From CAZLGC01 sp964559275 (GTDB taxonomy: Bacteria; Patescibacteriota; CALEFQ01): a stretch of 24,920 nt of DNA. The stretch lies in assembly GCA_964559275.1 (NCBI GenBank), contig CAZLGC010000011.1, positions 1 through 24,920 of the forward strand. The letters are read 5' to 3'. Positions 20,813-24,920 of the stretch are shown in pieces (within the stretch, counting starts at the first letter, position 1; each line of letters starts with the position of its first letter). The notes under the pieces are model-generated. The model saw only the letters and a program-made list of their open reading frames with translations, was not told the origin of the DNA and ran no database searches. A program made the translations under genes and the position numbers.

Positions 20813-22052
20813 GGGTGCCCCTACTCCAGAGCCAAAGAGAGAGAAATCTGAGTTTCGGCTTAGTAAAATAATGAAAGAACTAAAAGATCGCCCATCAATT
20901 GTAATGGCGGTAGCTTTGGCTTTGTTGATAACATACAAGGCCATGAAGCCAATTGAAAAATCAGCGCCGGTTGAACCTAAGAAACCGGTGGCCACCGGAC
21001 CCGTGGAACCAGGCCAGAAAAGAACAATCATACCACGAACAGAAAGATACCATTTGGCGCCGGAAACCAGATTCGAAGCCGGTTCCGAACTGGAAAGCGA
21101 ATTTTTGGAGGATTTGGAAGAATTTGCGTCTTTGGAGCACGGCGAACAACAAGCAGTCAACCAGGCTAATTGTTATCCGGTTTCTCTGCTGCGGGACTTT
21201 GAGAGAGCCAATGGGCAAATCGACCCAGAAACTTTTTACGAGAAGTTCCCGGAATTCATAGATAACCGGCTGGCTGATCTTGAAGATGAAATCGCCCAAG
21301 CCGACGCTACCGGCGTTTCCCCCGCCAGCCTGTTGCGCCTGGAAACTCAGCTAAAAAGAGGGGAAGAAATGCTGGACCTACTAAATAACACCGACAGCGA
21401 AGAAGGCCAGAGAGATTTTTGGGAACATATAATTAAAGGACAGCTTAAAAACGGATTACTTGCCTCTGTTACCGAAAGCCGCTGGATAATTCCCGGAGTA
21501 ATGAGAGACAAGCTGGTTAAGAATTTGGTGGAAGGCTCAAACGCCAGTAGCTATTTGGCCGGGCAGCTCAGCCAGGTTGCCAGATACAAAGATTTGATGC
21601 CGGAAGGATCATTCCATGATAGTTTGGCCCAGCAATCTGATGATCTAAGCAATTCCTCGACCGGTACCGTCATGCGCGGAATACTGGCAGCCGCTGATTT
21701 CGCCGACCAAGACCCCAGAGACGAAGGCGGCTTTAGAGTCGGAGACACCACACGAGAGAAATATCAGCAAGCCGGTCTCAGCGAATCAGAAATTGGAGAT
21801 TTGGAAGACCTGTTCGCGCAACGCGAGCAAATCCTCGCCGACCTTGGGCTTAATATGGGTGAGGGGCAGGAAGACATCTTTGATTCGGGATATTATTCTA
21901 CTAGGCATCAGGAATTGACTGATAATTTAATAAGTATTAATTCGGGCATTAATGATGTTATTGACGGACGCTGGGAGCACGGCAATCCCGATGACTGGTC
22001 AGATATGTATGACGATTTCAACCTGGGATACAATCCTTTTCGAACGAGCTAA
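20802..22052 (+). CDS. Membrane-anchored orphan protein, large extracytoplasmic region
   Basis: 416 aa. A basic cytoplasmic segment (1-32) precedes one membrane helix (about 33-49, IVMAVALALLITYKAM). A Pro-rich stalk follows (50-72), then about 340 residues that are acidic and mainly helical, ending in an Asp/Tyr-rich tail (DDWSDMYDDFNLGYNPF). There is a single Cys (NCYPVS). I do not recognise a domain. The start overlaps the small gene before it. The pair is bounded by a promoter and by two near-identical terminators, so it forms a closed transcription unit. Confidence 0.78.
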   Translation: MFHEGAPTPEPKREKSEFRLSKIMKELKDRPSIVMAVALALLITYKAMKPIEKSAPVEPKKPVATGPVEPGQKRTIIPRTERYHLAPETRFEAGSELESEFLEDLEEFASLEHGEQQAVNQANCYPVSLLRDFERANGQIDPETFYEKFPEFIDNRLADLEDEIAQADATGVSPASLLRLETQLKRGEEMLDLLNNTDSEEGQRDFWEHIIKGQLKNGLLASVTESRWIIPGVMRDKLVKNLVEGSNASSYLAGQLSQVARYKDLMPEGSFHDSLAQQSDDLSNSSTGTVMRGILAAADFADQDPRDEGGFRVGDTTREKYQQAGLSESEIGDLEDLFAQREQILADLGLNMGEGQEDIFDSGYYSTRHQELTDNLISINSGINDVIDGRWEHGNPDDWSDMYDDFNLGYNPFRTS

Positions 22053-22060
22053 GGCAGACA

Positions 22061-22097
22061 ATCAAAAAACCCCGCCACGCCGGCGGGGTTTTTTGAT
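22061..22097. terminator. Bidirectional terminator between convergent genes
   Basis: A 16-bp perfect stem ATCAAAAAACCCCGCC with GGCGGGGTTTTTTGAT, loop acgcc, between the stop codons at 22052 (+) and 22106 (-). Confidence 0.88.
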
Positions 22098-22105
22098 TTG
22101 ACTGA

Positions 22106-23107
22106 CTATTTAATGAAGTCAAGTACTGAAGTTTTGATGTTGTACTTACCCTTCAGCTGGGAGTACTGATCTTCGATGCCGTCCTTCGCCTGAATCTGGT
22201 TTTCCATCGTCTGGTTCAGATCAGCAAATTCCGGCTCCAGAATCTCTGTGTACTGCTGCGTCACTTTGGTATCGTACTCGCTCATCAGGCCTTCAAACTG
22301 GGACAGGCTGGCAGTAAGACCAACGTCATCCATCATGTCGATCTCGCTCACCATGTCACCGAGAATATCAGACATTCGCTTCAGAATATCGATATCCGTC
22401 TGGTGAACTTCCTGGAGCACTTCGGGAACTTCCATATCCTCAAGGTCCAGTACCGCGGAGTCGATGGCGTCTTTGAGCGAATCAAACCCCTCACGAATGG
22501 AATAAATATCTGTGTAATCCTCGTCTTCGACAGAGCGGGCGATGCGATCACCAATTTCTTCCGCCGTGTAGAAATAGTTCACAATGTCGTAGCGATACTC
22601 CAGATCGGTAGCCAGCGATGAGTAGAAAGAGCGCAAGTCTGTATCTAATTGTTGCACCGGCGCGGTTACTCTCTGCTGGTCCAGATTAGCCTGGGCTGTA
22701 GACACTGCTGCCTTCGTATTATCGATTTCGGATAGTTCTGTTTCCATTTCCTGCAAGTCTTGTTCTACATCCCCGGAAGACTCATAAGTCAGAGCCTTGT
22801 CCAGGTTGGCCAGGTTGCTGGAAACGGATTCAAAGTCAGGCGCGGTGTTGACGACATAGTTTTTGACCGCGGCGCTGCCCCCCAGAACACCTGTCGCCCA
22901 CAGGACGACAAAGACGATTATCACGGCGACAACCGCCAGGATGATCCAGAGCATCTTCTTGCTACCGCCCTTGGGAGCAGCCGGTGTTGGCTGTCCGCCG
23001 GCCGGAGGAGTCTGGGCAGTTTGCTGCACGTGAATCGGAGCCCCGCATTTCCCGCAGAAAGTTTCACCGGGAGCAATTGGGTCCCCGCATTTGGGACAAT
23101 TTGCCAT
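22106..23107 (-). CDS. Zinc-ribbon membrane protein with coiled-coil exterior
   Basis: 333 aa. The N-terminal zinc ribbon has Cys at 4, 7, 18 and 21 (CPKCG ... FCGKCG). A Pro/Thr/Gly-rich linker follows (26-49), then one membrane helix (about 52-74) and about 255 mostly acidic residues predicted to be helical or coiled coil (ETELSEIDNTKAAVSTAQAN and later heptad-like stretches). The family is not recognised beyond this common architecture; the ribbon should face the cytoplasm and the helices the outside. It begins 19 nt after the transglutaminase-like gene, with which it shares the N-terminal design. Confidence 0.82.
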   Translation of the reverse strand: MANCPKCGDPIAPGETFCGKCGAPIHVQQTAQTPPAGGQPTPAAPKGGSKKMLWIILAVVAVIIVFVVLWATGVLGGSAAVKNYVVNTAPDFESVSSNLANLDKALTYESSGDVEQDLQEMETELSEIDNTKAAVSTAQANLDQQRVTAPVQQLDTDLRSFYSSLATDLEYRYDIVNYFYTAEEIGDRIARSVEDEDYTDIYSIREGFDSLKDAIDSAVLDLEDMEVPEVLQEVHQTDIDILKRMSDILGDMVSEIDMMDDVGLTASLSQFEGLMSEYDTKVTQQYTEILEPEFADLNQTMENQIQAKDGIEDQYSQLKGKYNIKTSVLDFIK

Positions 23108-23126
23108 AAAATTATGAATTACTTAC

Positions 23127-24377
23127 TTATAAATCTGTTGCTTCGCCTTCGGTAGATCCAAACGGCATGATGCCTTCCTCGCGGGCTTCCTTGACATCGA
23201 TAACAGCAATAGCACTGCCACCTTCGTAGAACCAGTTATCCTCGCCGGCGGCCATCGCGTCTAGTACCGGTGCATCGAGCATGGTCGTCTCGAGGTGGAA
23301 GTAGTAAGGCGCTCCCGGATAGGCCTTTACCGCTACCCAGGCATGACCGGGAATGATGATTATAACCGGTTCCATGCCAAGGTTTTCCAGAGCCGCCGCC
23401 ACCAAAACAGTAGTTTCGATACAAAGCCCGCTCCTTTCCAGAATGATGTCTTCGGGCAGTCTTATCTTCTGGGCATTCGAAGTCTGGTAACTTTCCGGAG
23501 AGGCGATGTACTTGATATCATAGTAGTCCTGCATGGCGGCAAAGATGGAAGCCAACTGACAGGCCACCATCGTCTCGTCGCCGAGATATCCGACCATCGC
23601 CGGCTGACCGCACAGGGCTTCATTGTAATCAGCCGCGACTCGAACCAGTTCTTTCACCTCCGGAGCATCTTTGGTAACCCACTTAGCTATATACTTGTAG
23701 TTTTGCGCACCGTCTTCCGAAACCCAGACCATGTCTTCGCGCGAAAGTACCCGGATAGGAATGCTTTCGGAAACAACGGTATTACCTTGCTCATCAGTCA
23801 CATTCAGCTCAATATTCTTATCCTGCGCTTCACGCAGAGGCCCGTAAGCTTCCCGAAGGAAAGAAGGTTTGAAGTCATAGCCCTTTTCCGTGGCGGTGAC
23901 ATCTATGGTTTTGGTTTCCTTTTCCGTTATCTGCGGAACCTCAACCGACACGTTGACAGTTGTCGGCTCGTCTGACTGCAGAGCGACCCTGATAAGACGT
24001 TCCGTGGAATTTGTGTAAAAAGCTGTCGGCAATTCTTCATCTGCAGTCCAGCTGACATCAACCGTCGGTGTTGACACCGTGGTGATTTCAACTTCTCCCG
24101 GCTCGGCAGGGCCAAACACCCCGACAAAATACATAGTCAATAAAATAGCACCGACTACTACTGCAGCGATAACCACCCACACCCAGGGTTTAATTCCAGG
24201 GGGTTTACTGCCGGGCCGGTAAACGGCCGGGCCTTGGGGTGGCGGTGGTGGTGCTGGCGATTTTTGGGGCTGGGGTGGCGGTGAAGTAGGAGGAGCGGCG
24301 GGCAGGGCTTTTCCACAACGCATACAAAACTTCTCGCCCGCGGGCATGTCAGCGCCACATTGGGGACATTTGGGCAT
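23127..24377 (-). CDS. Zinc-ribbon membrane protein with transglutaminase-like domain
   Basis: 416 aa. It has a zinc ribbon with Cys at 4, 7, 18 and 21, a Pro-rich linker (26-60), a membrane helix (about 64-87) and a beta-rich, Ig-like region (about 95-212). The C-terminal transglutaminase-like domain (about 240-395) carries the expected Cys-His-acid set: C319 in SGLCIETT, H345 in PGHAWVAV and E363 in FHLETT. Such domains are Cys proteases or transferases; here it would act outside the membrane, perhaps on wall or surface proteins. The acid is Glu rather than the more usual Asp. It is the first gene of the pair and has an extended -10 promoter. Confidence 0.85.
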   Translation of the reverse strand: MPKCPQCGADMPAGEKFCMRCGKALPAAPPTSPPPQPQKSPAPPPPPQGPAVYRPGSKPPGIKPWVWVVIAAVVVGAILLTMYFVGVFGPAEPGEVEITTVSTPTVDVSWTADEELPTAFYTNSTERLIRVALQSDEPTTVNVSVEVPQITEKETKTIDVTATEKGYDFKPSFLREAYGPLREAQDKNIELNVTDEQGNTVVSESIPIRVLSREDMVWVSEDGAQNYKYIAKWVTKDAPEVKELVRVAADYNEALCGQPAMVGYLGDETMVACQLASIFAAMQDYYDIKYIASPESYQTSNAQKIRLPEDIILERSGLCIETTVLVAAALENLGMEPVIIIIPGHAWVAVKAYPGAPYYFHLETTMLDAPVLDAMAAGEDNWFYEGGSAIAVIDVKEAREEGIMPFGSTEGEATDL

Positions 24378-24392
24378 AATTGTAATGAAACC

Positions 24393-24462
24393 TCGGCTAG
24401 AGATAGCCGATGAAGTTATTTTTATTGTTTGTTTAGTCTTTGTGACTAACTATATTATATCA
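24393..24462 (-). promoter_or_regulatory. Promoter and hairpin leader of the zinc-ribbon pair
   Basis: On the minus strand TGA-TATAAT (24462-24454) is an extended -10 without a good -35. The ~75-nt leader contains two hairpins: GTTAGTC/GACTAAC near 24431-24450, and TCGGCTA-tctc-TAGCCGA near 24392-24409, just before the GAGG about 14 nt from the ATG. Confidence 0.45.
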
Positions 24463-24479
24463 TATTTTATTGGAAGCGA

Positions 24480-24511
24480 AAAGCTCTTCTGACCATAGTC
24501 GGAAGAGCTTT
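24480..24511 (-). terminator. Terminator of the right-edge gene
   Basis: AAAGCTCTTCTGAC-cata-GTCGGAAGAGCTTT: 14 pairs including one wobble, with a short T-run on the minus strand. A second hairpin TGGTCCC/GGGACCA (24515-24531) spans the stop codon. Confidence 0.65.
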
Positions 24512-24520
24512 ATATGGTCC

Positions 24521-24919
24521 CTAAGGGACCAATTGGGCGACCAGAGCCTGTCTGGTTTCCCTTTGCCGGGTGTAGTCGTAGGCTTGTTCCATCTGTTCCT
24601 TCGTTCGGAAAATGATGGTGCCGTCCGGCAAGAAATTGCGGGCGTTCAGATTGTCGGTTTCCACCCGCTCCAGTCGGTTCAGCCACTTGTCACCGCAATC
24701 CGGTCGGCGGTAGCGGACTACGTAAAGCTGCTGGCTTCCGAAAACCTCGCCCGTCCCCAAGAACTCGAAGCTGCCATCTTGGGACAACCAGCCGATGTCA
24801 CCGAACTCGAACGTCCGCACGCCCAGTGAGATCGGTTCCCGGTTGGCCACCGCCACCTGCACGTCAACCGGCACGAGGAGGGGTCCCCGCTCCGAAAGCT
24901 GTTCGGCAAGCGTGAAGCA
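24521..24919 (-). CDS. Partial orphan protein (5' end beyond window)
   Basis: The frame is open from the right edge to the stop at 24521 (132 visible residues). A GTG at 24874 is internal, since the reading frame continues upstream as FTLAEQLSERGPLLVPV with the same character. The sequence is beta-rich and Arg-rich in the middle (YVVRYRRPDCGDKWLNRLE) with a helical C-terminus (EQMEQAYDYTRQRETRQALV). I do not recognise it. It may be the last gene of a minus-strand operon extending out of the window. Confidence 0.65.
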   Translation of the reverse strand, partial: CFTLAEQLSERGPLLVPVDVQVAVANREPISLGVRTFEFGDIGWLSQDGSFEFLGTGEVFGSQQLYVVRYRRPDCGDKWLNRLERVETDNLNARNFLPDGTIIFRTKEQMEQAYDYTRQRETRQALVAQLVP

Positions 24920-24920
24920 G

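Noticed and set aside
1..24920. CRISPR array or defence island
   Set aside because: No regularly spaced direct repeats and no cas, restriction or toxin-antitoxin genes were recognised.

Overview
The window is a 24.9 kb bacterial chromosomal segment of compact, mostly housekeeping genes. It uses the standard code: TGA acts as a stop, for example at the ATGA overlap of lspA with the dksA-like gene. Several traits together suggest a Patescibacteria (CPR) type genome: many short orphan genes, zinc-ribbon plus single-membrane-helix proteins, few and weak Shine-Dalgarno sites mixed with a handful of perfect ones, apparently leaderless promoters, and palindromic repeats around the tRNAs. This placement is an inference; no rRNA or taxonomic marker was tested. 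Layout: (1) 1-3850: a truncated PP2C phosphatase on the minus strand, then two secreted CHAP peptidoglycan hydrolases (one with two LysM domains) on the plus strand. Each hydrolase has a long structured leader, and the leaders share a 24-nt motif. A convergent gap then holds DnaA-box-like sites and a promoter-hairpins-terminator unit that looks like a ~200-nt ncRNA gene. (2) 3851-7417: comM, a four-helix membrane protein, lspA and a dksA/TraR-like gene on the minus strand, and a divergent MGMT-type gene. (3) 7418-8520: a non-coding stretch whose minus strand carries a good promoter, about 400 nt of interlocking helices and a terminator, so probably a structured RNA; then an orphan 126-aa gene with its own promoter, Shine-Dalgarno and terminator. 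(4) 8540-17359: a long minus-strand cluster: two paralogous acidic proteins, rpsO, a NYN-domain putative nuclease, pnp, a DUF3352 protein and a DinG helicase fused to a DnaQ-type exonuclease. rpsO-pnp is a classical RNA-metabolism pair and the NYN gene sits inside it. (5) 17459-19908: a small zinc-ribbon protein, a XerC/D recombinase with a Lys/Asn/Gln-rich insertion, and two orphan genes. (6) 19965-20548: tRNA-Arg(TCG) and tRNA-Lys(CTT) embedded in palindromes. Four palindromes here and one at 1984 share one design: outer stem, 3x3 GNA/GNA-type internal loop, inner stem. They interrupt what looks like a third tRNA, whose 5' and 3' ends survive on either side of tRNA-Lys. (7) 20550-24920: a two-gene cassette with a membrane-anchored unknown protein, flanked by near-identical terminators; two zinc-ribbon membrane proteins on the minus strand, one with a transglutaminase-like domain; and a gene cut by the right edge. 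The observations most worth following are the GNA palindrome family with the interrupted tRNA, the two candidate ncRNAs, the shared CHAP leader motif and the repeat-like insertion in the recombinase.
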